Origin: an uncultured Clostridia bacterium
Lineage (GTDB): Bacteria > Bacillota > Clostridia > Christensenellales > UBA1242
Length of the DNA stretch: 48,206 bases
Reading direction: 5' to 3'
NCBI GenBank assembly: GCA_944359935.1
Contig: CALVTD010000003.1
Span: forward strand, 1-48,206
In this document: in pieces, positions 24,533 through 32,236 of the stretch
Numbering within the stretch: position 1 is the first letter of the stretch
Layout of the letters: each line of letters opens with the position of its first letter
The notes under the pieces: generated by a model
Database searches by the model: none
Told to the model about the DNA's origin: nothing
Seen by the model: the letters and a program-made list of their open reading frames with translations, nothing else
Translations under genes and position numbers: made by a program

Positions 24533-27500
24533 ATGAAACAATTTGTGCACTTGCATGTCCACACCGAATACAGTTTGCTTGATGGACTGGCTCGTATTGA
24601 AAAATTGATTGAAATAACCAAAGAGCGTGGGTGGAAAGCCGTGGCCATTACAGACCATGGCAACATGTTTGGTGTGCTTAAATTTTATGAGGCTTGCATC
24701 TTAAATGGCATCAAGCCAATTATTGGCTGTGAGTTTTACATAGCGCGCGACCACAAAGTTAAAAACACCAAAGAGGATATTGGACACCTTATCTTGCTGG
24801 CAAAAAATAATGAAGGCTATCACAATCTGTTAAAACTCATTTCAATTGCGCACGTTGACGGAATGTATTACAAACCAAGAATTGACTATGAACTTTTGAA
24901 AAAATATTCCAAGGGCGTGATTTGCCTTTCCGCGTGCCTGGCAGGCCATGTGCAGAAACTAATTTTGCAGAGGCGCTTTGACGAGGCTGAAAAGTGCGCG
25001 CTTTGGCATAAGGAAGTGTTTGGAGATGACTACTATCTTGAATTGCAAAACCACTATTTGCCAGAGGACAAAGAGGTGATTTTGCACTTGACCGAACTTT
25101 CCAAAAAACTTGGCATTAAACTTGTTGCCACCAACGACGTGCACTATCTCAACAAAGAGGATGCCGAACTTCAAGACGCGCTGATGTGTGTGCAGATGCA
25201 TAAGTTTGTGGATGACAACGACAGAATGAAGTTTGAAACAAACGAGTTTTACTATAAAACCTATGAAGAAATGTTGGAGGCGCTGCCAGGATATGAGGAG
25301 GCGCTGGACACAACTCTTGAAATTGCCGACAAATGCGAGGTTGTGCTTAAAACCAAATCACTGGGCGAAATTGCCAGTGTGGACGAAAAATACAAACTTC
25401 CAGCGAATAGAAACTATATCCCTCAATATGTGCCAGAAACAGGCGAAACCACCTTTGACTATTTAAAGCGCATGGCGTATGAGGGCCTTGAAAAACTATA
25501 TCCTGAAATCACCGATGAACTTAAAGAGCGCATGGAGATGGAACTGCAAACCATTAAAGAGCAAGGGTTTGTGGAATACTTTTTGGTTGTGTGGGACTAC
25601 ATCAATTATGCAAGGCAAAATGACATACCTGTTGGGCCGGGGCGTGGCTCTGGCGCAGGCAGTTTGGTGGCGTACTGCATTGGCATCACCAAAGTTGACC
25701 CAATGAAATATCATTTGTTCTTTGAGCGCTTTATCAATAAAGAGCGTGTGTCCATGCCCGATTTCGACGTGGATTTTTGTATGGATAGGCGCGGCGAGGT
25801 TATTGAATATGTTAAGCGCAAATACGGCCCTGACCATGTGGCAGGTATTGTTACATTTGGATCAATGAAAGCCAAAAACGCCATTCGTGATGTTGGCAGG
25901 GTGCTTAGGCTTCCAATAAGCGTGGTGGATAAACTTTGCAAAGATATTCCAAACTTTCCACCTGATGGACTTAAAAAAGATAAGCCGGTTTTGAAATATT
26001 ATTTTGGCAGAACCAAAGACCCGGCGAATGATAAATTCATCATTCCAGATTTAAAAAAGGCATATGAAGAGGATGAACTTGTCAAGAAGGTTGTTGACAT
26101 GGCAATCAAACTTGAAGGCGTGCCAAGAAACACATCCATGCATGCGGCAGGTGTGTTGATTGCTCCACAACCTGCATCCGATTTTGTGCCACTTGCACGA
26201 AACGGCGAGGATATTGTTACTGAATATGACATGATTGAAATTGAGCATCTTGGGCTTTTGAAGATGGACTTTTTGGGGCTTAGAACACTTACCGACATCA
26301 AGAAAGCGCAGGATTATATCAAAGAAAACCATGGCGTGGACATTGATTTCTACAACATGGAATATGACGACCCAAAAGTTTTTGAACTGATAAGTTCGGG
26401 CAACACCGATGCCGTGTTCCAACTTGAAAGCGCGGGCATGAAGCGGTTCATGAAGGATTTGGGGCCAACCTGCATGGACGACATCATTGCGGGGATTTCG
26501 CTTTACCGTCCAGGACCAATGGATTCCATTCCGCAGTTTGTCAAGTGTAAAAAAGACCCTTCTGCCGTTGTGTATGACGACCCATGCTTGGAAGATATTT
26601 TGGATGTTACTTACGGGTGCATTGTCTACCAAGAGCAGGTTATGAAAATCACTCAGGTTATGGCAGGATTTTCACTTGGTCAAGCGGATAACATCCGCCG
26701 TATCATGGGCAAAAAGAAGGTTGATAAAATTGCAGCCGAAAAAGTTAAGTTTGTGGAAGGCTGGGAGGACCCAACCGGCAAAGCCTCAATTCCAGGTGCC
26801 GTAAAACTTGGGCACAAAAGGGAAGTGGCAGAAAAAGTGTTCGACCGCATGGCTGAATTTGCAAAGTATGCCTTCAACAAATCTCACGCTGCGGCATACG
26901 CATATGTGGGCTATCAAACCGCCTATCTTAAAACATACTATGAAGTTGAGTTTTTGACCGCTGTTTTAAATAACCGAATAACCAACGCGGATGAAATTAA
27001 AAAATATGTTACATATGCTAAAAAAGAGGGCTTTGAGGTGTTGCCGCCAGACATCAACAAATCTGGCACATATTTCAAAACCGAGAACGGCAACATCCGT
27101 TTTGGGCTTGCCGCACTTAAAGGCGTTGGCGCAAGCGTTATTGATTTGATTATCAACGAGCGCAACAAAGGCGGCGAGTTTAAAAGTTTTGAAGACTTTG
27201 TTTCAAGGGTGGATACTCAGGCGCTTAACAAAAGAGTGCTTGAAAGTTTGATTGTAAGCGGTGCGTTTGACACCTTTGGAAAATATCGCTCACAACTTAT
27301 GGCAGTTTATTCCATTGCCGTTGACAGGGCTGTAAAAGATAACAAAAATAAACAAACAGGGCAGTTTAGCATGTTTGATAGTTTTGAGCCGCTAAAAAAT
27401 CAATTCAACACACTAGATTATCCAAATATAAAAGAATACAACAAAGAGTCGCTGCTCAAATTTGAAAAAGAGGTGGTGGGAATTTATCTTTCAGGCCATC

Positions 27501-28150
27501 CGCTTAATGACTATCTCGACTATTACGACAACTTCAATTTGACAAGCGACATGATGAAACCTGCCGAGGATATGGACGAAGAATTGGAAGAAGAGGGCGG
27601 CGAGCAAGATGCCGTTTACGACCAAATTTATGACGGCATGCCTGTAACTTGCGGCGGAATTATCGTTGATAAAAACAAAAAATTGGGTAAGGATGGCAGA
27701 GAGTTTGCCTTTCTTAAAATTGAAGATTTATACGGGACTTTTGAAGTTTCGCTGTTTGGAAATGTTTATCCAAGGTTTAAAAATATTGTGGATGAGGATG
27801 CACTGGTTACGGTTAAGGGCAAAATCTCGCTGAGAAACGGCTCGCCAAGCGTCAATGCGCAAGAGATTATACCTTGGAAAAAGCGTGGCGAGCAGGCACA
27901 AGTTGACAACACTTCAAGCAAACTTTACCTTCGTTTTGACACTAAGGACATTGACATTTACAACAAGGTGTGCTCTTCGCTCAATGCCTATCCTGGCGAG
28001 GCGGAGGTGATTATCAAATGCACCTCATATAACAAGGCGTTTATGTATAACGCCAAAGTTGAGTTAAACAACTATCTTCTAAATGAACTATACGGCATAA
28101 TTGGCTATGATAATGTAAAAACTAATCAAGTTAAAAAGGAGAACGCATGA
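24533..28150 (+). CDS. dnaE: DNA polymerase III alpha subunit DnaE
   Basis: A 1205-aa replicative polymerase of the DnaE1-like type. Domains in order: PHP (HLHVHTEYSLLDG at 5-17, ITDHGNMFG), palm with GPGRGSGAGSLVAY and the catalytic Asp pair in MPDFDVDFC, fingers with KYAFNKSHAAAYAYVGYQT, tandem helix-hairpin-helix (GLAALKGVGASVIDLI), an OB-fold domain (TVKGKISLRNGSPSVNAQEI) and a short C-terminal part. No exonuclease insertion is seen, so it is not PolC. The PHP His residues look intact, so PHP-type proofreading is possible. Firmicutes usually also have PolC elsewhere. An acidic linker (EDMDEELEEEGGEQD) precedes the OB-fold. The start of the next gene overlaps its stop. Confidence 0.97.
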   Translation: MKQFVHLHVHTEYSLLDGLARIEKLIEITKERGWKAVAITDHGNMFGVLKFYEACILNGIKPIIGCEFYIARDHKVKNTKEDIGHLILLAKNNEGYHNLLKLISIAHVDGMYYKPRIDYELLKKYSKGVICLSACLAGHVQKLILQRRFDEAEKCALWHKEVFGDDYYLELQNHYLPEDKEVILHLTELSKKLGIKLVATNDVHYLNKEDAELQDALMCVQMHKFVDDNDRMKFETNEFYYKTYEEMLEALPGYEEALDTTLEIADKCEVVLKTKSLGEIASVDEKYKLPANRNYIPQYVPETGETTFDYLKRMAYEGLEKLYPEITDELKERMEMELQTIKEQGFVEYFLVVWDYINYARQNDIPVGPGRGSGAGSLVAYCIGITKVDPMKYHLFFERFINKERVSMPDFDVDFCMDRRGEVIEYVKRKYGPDHVAGIVTFGSMKAKNAIRDVGRVLRLPISVVDKLCKDIPNFPPDGLKKDKPVLKYYFGRTKDPANDKFIIPDLKKAYEEDELVKKVVDMAIKLEGVPRNTSMHAAGVLIAPQPASDFVPLARNGEDIVTEYDMIEIEHLGLLKMDFLGLRTLTDIKKAQDYIKENHGVDIDFYNMEYDDPKVFELISSGNTDAVFQLESAGMKRFMKDLGPTCMDDIIAGISLYRPGPMDSIPQFVKCKKDPSAVVYDDPCLEDILDVTYGCIVYQEQVMKITQVMAGFSLGQADNIRRIMGKKKVDKIAAEKVKFVEGWEDPTGKASIPGAVKLGHKREVAEKVFDRMAEFAKYAFNKSHAAAYAYVGYQTAYLKTYYEVEFLTAVLNNRITNADEIKKYVTYAKKEGFEVLPPDINKSGTYFKTENGNIRFGLAALKGVGASVIDLIINERNKGGEFKSFEDFVSRVDTQALNKRVLESLIVSGAFDTFGKYRSQLMAVYSIAVDRAVKDNKNKQTGQFSMFDSFEPLKNQFNTLDYPNIKEYNKESLLKFEKEVVGIYLSGHPLNDYLDYYDNFNLTSDMMKPAEDMDEELEEEGGEQDAVYDQIYDGMPVTCGGIIVDKNKKLGKDGREFAFLKIEDLYGTFEVSLFGNVYPRFKNIVDEDALVTVKGKISLRNGSPSVNAQEIIPWKKRGEQAQVDNTSSKLYLRFDTKDIDIYNKVCSSLNAYPGEAEVIIKCTSYNKAFMYNAKVELNNYLLNELYGIIGYDNVKTNQVKKENA

Positions 28151-29019
28151 AGATTTTGCTGATTGCAAGTGGTGGCGATGCACCTGGCATGAACAAGTTT
28201 ATTGCACAAATGTATAAAAGGTATGGCAGCAGCCTTTACGCTTGCAAGGGCGGTTTTGAAGGGTTGTATAACGCAGACATTGTGCCTGCAAGGTTTTTTG
28301 AGCCGTTCAAAGTTGCAAATAGTGCAGGATGCTGTATTAAAAGTGGAAGATTTCCGCAATTTAAACAAAAAAAATATTTTAACAAAGCACTTGAAAACGC
28401 CAAGAATTTCGACTTTGTGGTTGTCATGGGCGGGAATGGTTCAAAGAAGGGCGTTAAAGAACTTGCAGAGGGCGGCGTAAAAGCAATTTTTGTGCCTGCA
28501 ACCATCGACAATGATGTTGAGGGCACAAATTACTCCATTGGCTTTCACACCGCTGTTGCCATGGTTTGCTACGCCGTTAGAAATGTTATGCCAAGCATGC
28601 AATCACACTCTCGGGCGTGCGTGTTTGAGGTGATGGGCAGGCACTCGGGCGAGATTGCACAAAACGCAGCAAAAATTTTGCAGCCGCAATTTTTGATTAC
28701 TCAGCCATCTCAGTTAAACATACCTGAAATGGCAAGCGAAATTTTAAAACGCCACAAAAAAGACCAAGCCACATCAATCATCATTCGTGAAAACATCATA
28801 GATTGCGATGATTTAACAAAAAAATTAAATGATGAAATTGGCCAGAGACTTGTGAAAAATTTTGTGGTTGGGCATCTTCAAAGAGGGGGAAAGCCAACAA
28901 AGGCAGAACTTAAAATGTCTGCCGCTTTTGCCTATGCAACCATTAAAGCGATAGGCAAAAATCAAAGTGGCGTGGCAATAGAGTTTGTTGACGGCAAAAT
29001 GCGCATACAAGAAATATGA
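28147..29019 (+). CDS. Divergent 6-phosphofructokinase-like protein
   Basis: A 290-aa member of the PfkA superfamily (about 320 aa is usual). Recognised motifs: GGDAPGMN (9-16), SGRFPQF, PATIDNDVEGT with the catalytic Asp, EVMGRHSGEIA and GHLQRGG. The phosphate-donor motif GGDGS reads GGNGS here (residues about 96-100), so the Asp that binds Mg-ATP in PfkA is Asn. PATIDND also lies between the ATP form (PGTIDND) and the PPi form (PKTIDND), and the segment after QRGG is divergent and short. It may use another donor, another sugar phosphate or be regulatory. It overlaps dnaE by 4 bp; dnaE-pfkA is a standard Clostridial pair, but the usual pyruvate kinase gene does not follow. Confidence 0.8.
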   Translation: MKILLIASGGDAPGMNKFIAQMYKRYGSSLYACKGGFEGLYNADIVPARFFEPFKVANSAGCCIKSGRFPQFKQKKYFNKALENAKNFDFVVVMGGNGSKKGVKELAEGGVKAIFVPATIDNDVEGTNYSIGFHTAVAMVCYAVRNVMPSMQSHSRACVFEVMGRHSGEIAQNAAKILQPQFLITQPSQLNIPEMASEILKRHKKDQATSIIIRENIIDCDDLTKKLNDEIGQRLVKNFVVGHLQRGGKPTKAELKMSAAFAYATIKAIGKNQSGVAIEFVDGKMRIQEI

Positions 29020-29059
29020 TAAATAAAATGAGACAAAATGGTTTTTTTTGGTTAAATCG

Positions 29060-29088
29060 TTGACAAAAAGCGCAGGTTATGATATATT
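29060..29088 (+). promoter_or_regulatory. Promoter of the tRNA cluster
   Basis: Perfect TTGACA (29060-29065), a 17-bp spacer and TATATT (29083-29088), 20 bp before tRNA-Gly. Confidence 0.85.
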
Positions 29089-29108
29089 TACATAGTCGCT
29101 TAGCGCGC

Positions 29109-29182
29109 GCGGGTGTAGTTCAGTGGTAGAACCCCAGCCTTCCAAGCTGGTTGCGAGGGTCCGATTCCCTTCACCCGCTCCA
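29109..29182 (+). tRNA. tRNA-Gly (anticodon TCC)
   Basis: A 74-nt cloverleaf with acceptor GCGGGTG/CACCCGC, anticodon loop CTTCCAA (TCC) and T loop GGTCCGATTCCC. CCA is encoded. First gene of the cluster. Confidence 0.96.
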
Positions 29183-29187
29183 TTCGG

Positions 29188-29264
<77 letters not shown>

Positions 29265-29270
29265 TAATAT

Positions 29271-29347
29271 GGTGGTCGTAGTTCAGTTGGCAGAACGCCA
29301 GATTGTGGCTCTGGAGGTCAAGGGTTCGATCCCCTTCGATCACCCCA
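29271..29347 (+). tRNA. tRNA-His (anticodon GTG)
   Basis: Acceptor GTGGTCG/CGATCAC with an encoded extra G at position -1 (29271) facing discriminator C, the His identity element. Anticodon loop TTGTGGC (GTG). CCA encoded. Confidence 0.96.
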
Positions 29348-29361
29348 TATTTACTTTTCGG

Positions 29362-29436
29362 TGGGGTGTCGCCAAGCGGTAAGGCATTGGACTCTGACTC
29401 CAACATGCGTAGGTTCGAATCCTACCACCCCAGCCA
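29362..29436 (+). tRNA. tRNA-Gln (anticodon CTG)
   Basis: A 75-nt cloverleaf with acceptor TGGGGTG/CACCCCA, anticodon loop CTCTGAC (CTG), T arm GTAGG/CCTAC and encoded CCA. Parts of its 3' half are copied inverted and direct just downstream. Confidence 0.96.
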
Positions 29437-29589
29437 AGTTGGTTCGTCAGGCTGCTTTATTGGCAGGATTCGAACCTACGGTTCGCCCCTTCGGGCGGGG
29501 AACAAAGCAAGTTTGTTCCCGTTTTGACTGAAAAACAAGCACACCGGCTTGTTTTCCCGAGCGTCAAAACTTTTGCCACCCCAGCCAAT
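29437..29589 (+). repeat. tRNA-Gln(CTG) tail satellite element
   Basis: The T arm of the adjacent tRNA (29409-29426) is present as an inverted copy at 29462-29479, with 17 of 18 bases matching. It is followed by core hairpin CGCCCCTTCGGGCGGGG (29484-29500), AACAAA-GCAAG-TTTGTT (29501-29517), and a nested hairpin GTTTTGAC...GTCAAAAC with inner AAAACAAGC/GCTTGTTTT (29521-29570). The tract ends in a direct copy of the acceptor end, CCACCCCAGCCAA (29576-29588, identical to 29425-29437). A complete tRNA is not rebuilt. Confidence 0.85.
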
Positions 29590-29611
29590 AATTACGCAAA
29601 AAAATCAACAC

Positions 29612-29687
29612 GGTTCACTAGCTCAGTCGGTAGAGCACTTGACTTTTAATCAAGGGGTCCCGGGTTCGAGCCCCGGGTGAGCCACCA
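29612..29687 (+). tRNA. tRNA-Lys (anticodon TTT)
   Basis: A 76-nt cloverleaf with acceptor GGTTCAC/GTGAGCC, anticodon loop CTTTTAA (TTT) and encoded CCA. Last gene of the cluster. Confidence 0.97.
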
Positions 29688-29713
29688 AAAAACTCCTTTT
29701 TGGGAGTTTTTTT
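29687..29713 (+). terminator. Terminator of the tRNA cluster
   Basis: AAAAACTCC-TTTTT-GGGAGTTTTTTT right after tRNA-Lys. Confidence 0.85.
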
Positions 29714-29745
29714 ATTTAATCAAAAATTCTGGGTTAAAATCGTTA

Positions 29746-29774
29746 TTGACTTTGTGTTATAAATAATTTATAAT
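29746..29774 (+). promoter_or_regulatory. Promoter of the 226-aa protein gene
   Basis: TTGACT (29746-29751), a 17-bp spacer and TATAAT (29769-29774). An AAAGGGTGGG ribosome-binding region follows. Confidence 0.75.
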
Positions 29775-29795
29775 TCATTTATCAAAGGGTGGGAA

Positions 29796-30476
29796 ATGGA
29801 AGATTTTGTTAAAACAACGCTGAAAAAATATTTGGATGAAGGCAAAACATTGATTGAATGCAGAAAGTTGGGATTGGACATAAGTCAATTACCAGATAAA
29901 AATTTTGATTATTTTTGTTTGTCCACGCAAAGGTTTCCAGACAACTATTTTGAAGAGGAGAAAAATGGCGTTACATATGTCACTCCTGATAAAATTAAAA
30001 ATTCCCGCTTGCCGCACATGGGAATCATTCTTAAAGACGGAACAATTTTTAGAGTTGACACCTTTCATGCCGAAGTTGCTTTGTGGCTTAAATTCAACAA
30101 GCGCAACCCACAAGATAAAGAGTACATTGATTTGCGCGGCAGTTTAAGATATGTGCATTTTCCTCATTCTAAAAAATTGAGTGTGGTGCAAGGCTATGAT
30201 TATTCTAAAAAATTTGAACAAACAAACTTATATGATTTGATACATGCTTGGACAACTTACTATGACTGCACAAAGCATGACACTGATATTTTGCTAACTG
30301 AAAATCAAGTTATCACGCTTTTTAGGTTGTGTAAAGTGTATGATGTTGATTTTGAAGATATGCTAAACAGCAATGTTGGCTTTTGCATGGAGAGCGTTAA
30401 TCCTGAGCAAAGAAAAAAGGCAAATCAAAACAACAGTTTGATTAACGCAACTTTAAGTAGAATTCGCGATTTTTAA
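29796..30476 (+). CDS. Protein of unknown function between tRNA genes
   Basis: A 226-aa soluble protein I do not recognise. It has no signal peptide or membrane segment. Notable stretches are MGIILKDGTIFRVDTFHAEVALWLKF (residues about 70-95), where FHAEVALW recalls the HAE motif of zinc-dependent deaminases. However, the PCxxC partner motif of that fold is absent, so I do not assign it. The C-terminal third is helical and ends RKKANQNNSLINATLSRIRDF. It has its own promoter and ribosome-binding site and lies alone between tRNA-Lys and tRNA-Gln, a typical place for acquired genes, yet base use is like its neighbours. Confidence 0.7.
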   Translation: MEDFVKTTLKKYLDEGKTLIECRKLGLDISQLPDKNFDYFCLSTQRFPDNYFEEEKNGVTYVTPDKIKNSRLPHMGIILKDGTIFRVDTFHAEVALWLKFNKRNPQDKEYIDLRGSLRYVHFPHSKKLSVVQGYDYSKKFEQTNLYDLIHAWTTYYDCTKHDTDILLTENQVITLFRLCKVYDVDFEDMLNSNVGFCMESVNPEQRKKANQNNSLINATLSRIRDF

Positions 30477-30506
30477 TTTATTGTGCAAAGTTTTTTGCCA
30501 ATTTTG

Positions 30507-30535
30507 TTGACTTATTGGCCATGTTTTGATAAAAT
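30507..30535 (+). promoter_or_regulatory. Promoter of the second tRNA-Gln
   Basis: TTGACT (30507-30512), a 17-bp spacer and TAAAAT (30530-30535). Confidence 0.7.
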
Positions 30536-30553
30536 ATCTTTGCACTTAAATAT

Positions 30554-30628
30554 TGGGGTGTCGCCAAGCGGTAAGGCACAAGACTTTGACTCTTGCATGC
30601 GCAGGTTCAAATCCTGCCACCCCAGCCA
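30554..30628 (+). tRNA. tRNA-Gln (anticodon TTG)
   Basis: A 75-nt cloverleaf with acceptor TGGGGTG/CACCCCA, anticodon loop CTTTGAC (TTG), T arm GCAGG/CCTGC and encoded CCA. Very similar to the CTG tRNA-Gln except in the T arm and anticodon stem. These differences are mirrored in the two downstream inverted copies. Confidence 0.96.
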
Positions 30629-30643
30629 AATGAAAAAACTGCG

Positions 30644-30680
30644 TTAATGCTTGTTTTCGCTTTGCAGCGAAAAGCTGCGC
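30644..30680 (+). repeat. Motif A copy 2
   Basis: TTAATGCTTG, stem TTTTCGCT, loop TTGC, stem AGCGAAAA, then GCTGCGC. Same flanks as the copy at 21481 with a compensatory change in the stem. Confidence 0.8.
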
Positions 30681-30702
30681 TCTTTTACTTGTTTTTTCAT
30701 TT

Positions 30703-30742
30703 CGCGACCAAACGCAAGTCGACGAGCGACTTGGTCGCGACT
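30703..30742 (+). repeat. Motif B copy 2
   Basis: CGCGACC...GGTCGCGACT with inner stem AAGTCG/CGACTT and the conserved bulge CCAAACG. Outer-stem pairs differ from the other copies in a compensatory way. Confidence 0.75.
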
Positions 30743-30853
30743 GCCGTCCGCAGCTGAAATTCTAAGTAATTTTGGGCTATGATAAACTGCGCTTGTGTTC
30801 TGTCTGTGCTTGCAGCCCGGCGATGAACGCTGGCGCTTGTTTTTTTTGTAATG

Positions 30854-30894
30854 CGCGGCCAAACGAAAATGCCAAAGGCATTTTGCCGCGACTT
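30854..30894 (+). repeat. Motif B copy 3
   Basis: CGCGGCCAAACGAAAAT, a short inner stem GCC-AAA-GGC, then ATTTTGCCGCGACTT. Outer and lower parts are identical to 21541-21588; only the tip differs. Confidence 0.8.
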
Positions 30895-30990
30895 GAATTT
30901 GTTAAAATAAAACCCGTTTTTTTATTCTCGGCAGGATTTGAACCTGCGACCCGCCTCTTCGGGCGGGAAAAACAATATGCAATTTTTGCA

Positions 30991-31019
30991 TTGACATACA
31001 GCCTTGTTAATGATATATT
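30991..31019 (+). promoter_or_regulatory. Promoter giving a leaderless phosphodiesterase mRNA
   Basis: Perfect TTGACA (30991-30996), a 17-bp spacer and TATATT (31014-31019). The expected transcription start, about seven bases after the -10 box, coincides with the ATG at 31026. Confidence 0.75.
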
Positions 31020-31025
31020 TAAGAC

Positions 31026-32132
31026 ATGAAAGGATTTATAAAGCCAGACTTTAAAAATTGTGTTTTAAACATTTCAGCCACTCTTGCTGAATTTTTAGGC
31101 GCGCCAAATAAAAATGCAACCTTGCCAATTTTAAAACAAGCATTACAAAGTGATGCCAAAAATGTGGTTTTTATGTGTTTTGACGGGCTGGGCTTGCATC
31201 CTTTAAAATTAAATGTGCAAAAAGATGATTTTTTGATGAGGAATATAAAACAAACGCTGACTTCTACTTTTCCTTCAACCACAACCAACGCCACAACCTC
31301 GCTGCTCACAAACCAGTGTCCTTTGGAACATGGCTGGTTTGGTTGGAGCATGTATTTTCAAAATATGCACAGCAATGTTGACATCTTTTTGGGCACAGAC
31401 AGCATTAGCGGCGAAAAAGTAGGCGATTATAAAAGCCAACTTGGGCAGTTGAATTATTATTTTGATAACGCGAAAACCGACTATCAAATAAACACTGTTT
31501 TTCCAAAATATGTTGAGGTTGCTCATCCCGAACGCAACAATGTTTGTATGTCGCGCGAACAATTTTTTGGCTGCATTCAGCAAATTTGCGAAAGGGAAGG
31601 CAAACAGTTTATCTACTCGTATTATCCAGAGCCTGACTCAATCATGCACAAGCACGGCGTAACCAGCGAGCAAGCCAAACAGGAAATTCAAAACATTTCA
31701 AAATCTTGTGAAGAACTGTTTAACAGCACAAGCGACACGCTTTTTGTAATCTCGGCCGACCATGGCCAGATAGATGTCGAAGGCTATATTGATTTTTATG
31801 ACGACGACGAACTTATGGATATGCTTGAAATTTATCCGTTTTTAGAGCCTCGCGCAGTTGCATTTAAGGTAAAAAATCAAAAATTAAAGCAATTTGAACA
31901 ATATTTTAATTTGGCATACTCACAAGATTTTGAATTACATAAATCAAGTGATTTGGTTAAACAGGGGTATTTTGGCGAATGTGGCGATAAGCAAGATTTG
32001 CTGGGTGATTACATTGCAATATGCAAAACAAACAAACTTGGCATTTTAAATCCATTTTCGCCAGCCTTTAAGGGGCATCACACAGGGCTGACGCAAGAGA
32101 TGCAGGTGCCGTTGATATTATTACGAAATTAA
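31026..32132 (+). CDS. Alkaline-phosphatase-superfamily phosphodiesterase
   Basis: A 368-aa soluble enzyme of the type I phosphodiesterase/nucleotide pyrophosphatase branch. Metal and nucleophile positions visible: CFDGLG (Asp53), the Thr-rich STFPSTTTNATTS segment (nucleophile, about 80-92), SADHGQ (about 243-248) and GHHTG (about 351-355). It probably cleaves a phosphodiester or pyrophosphate; the substrate is not clear. No signal peptide is seen, so it acts in the cytoplasm. No ribosome-binding site precedes the ATG; AGGA lies after it. It has its own promoter and terminator. Confidence 0.8.
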   Translation: MKGFIKPDFKNCVLNISATLAEFLGAPNKNATLPILKQALQSDAKNVVFMCFDGLGLHPLKLNVQKDDFLMRNIKQTLTSTFPSTTTNATTSLLTNQCPLEHGWFGWSMYFQNMHSNVDIFLGTDSISGEKVGDYKSQLGQLNYYFDNAKTDYQINTVFPKYVEVAHPERNNVCMSREQFFGCIQQICEREGKQFIYSYYPEPDSIMHKHGVTSEQAKQEIQNISKSCEELFNSTSDTLFVISADHGQIDVEGYIDFYDDDELMDMLEIYPFLEPRAVAFKVKNQKLKQFEQYFNLAYSQDFELHKSSDLVKQGYFGECGDKQDLLGDYIAICKTNKLGILNPFSPAFKGHHTGLTQEMQVPLILLRN

Positions 32133-32155
32133 AAAGCCGATATGGCTTTTTATTT
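32131..32155 (+). terminator. Terminator of the phosphodiesterase gene
   Basis: AAAAGCC-GATAT-GGCTTTT followed by T-rich sequence. Confidence 0.8.
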
Positions 32156-32236
32156 TTTGTGAAATTTTTTTGTTTTTGTAACAAACTATGATAGAATTAT
32201 ATAAGCCAGGTTGGCTTTAAGATTTACGGAGGAAAA

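Larger units (their letters stand above)
30629..30985 (+). repeat. tRNA-Gln(TTG) tail satellite element
   Basis: The last base of the tRNA and its flank (AAATGAAAAAAC, 30628-30639) return as an exact inverted copy at 30691-30702, enclosing motif A. Two motif B hairpins follow (30703-30742 and 30854-30894). Then comes an exact 18-nt inverted copy of the tRNA T arm (30930-30947 against 30601-30618), next to core hairpin CCGCCTCTTCGGGCGGG (30951-30967). No supported gene occupies 30629-31025. A reading frame through the tract is built from the antisense T-arm copy and is not a gene. Confidence 0.85.

Noticed and set aside
29440-29590. Degenerate extra tRNA-Gln gene
   Set aside because: The T-arm copy is inverted relative to the acceptor copy, and no D or anticodon arm is present, so simple tRNA duplication and decay does not explain it.
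29796-30476. Nucleoside or nucleic-acid deaminase
   Set aside because: Only an HAE-like motif is visible; the PCxxC motif is missing.
30772-31029. Reading frame containing GFEPATR
   Set aside because: It is made of hairpin repeats and the antisense copy of the tRNA T arm and runs into the next promoter. No ribosome-binding site.
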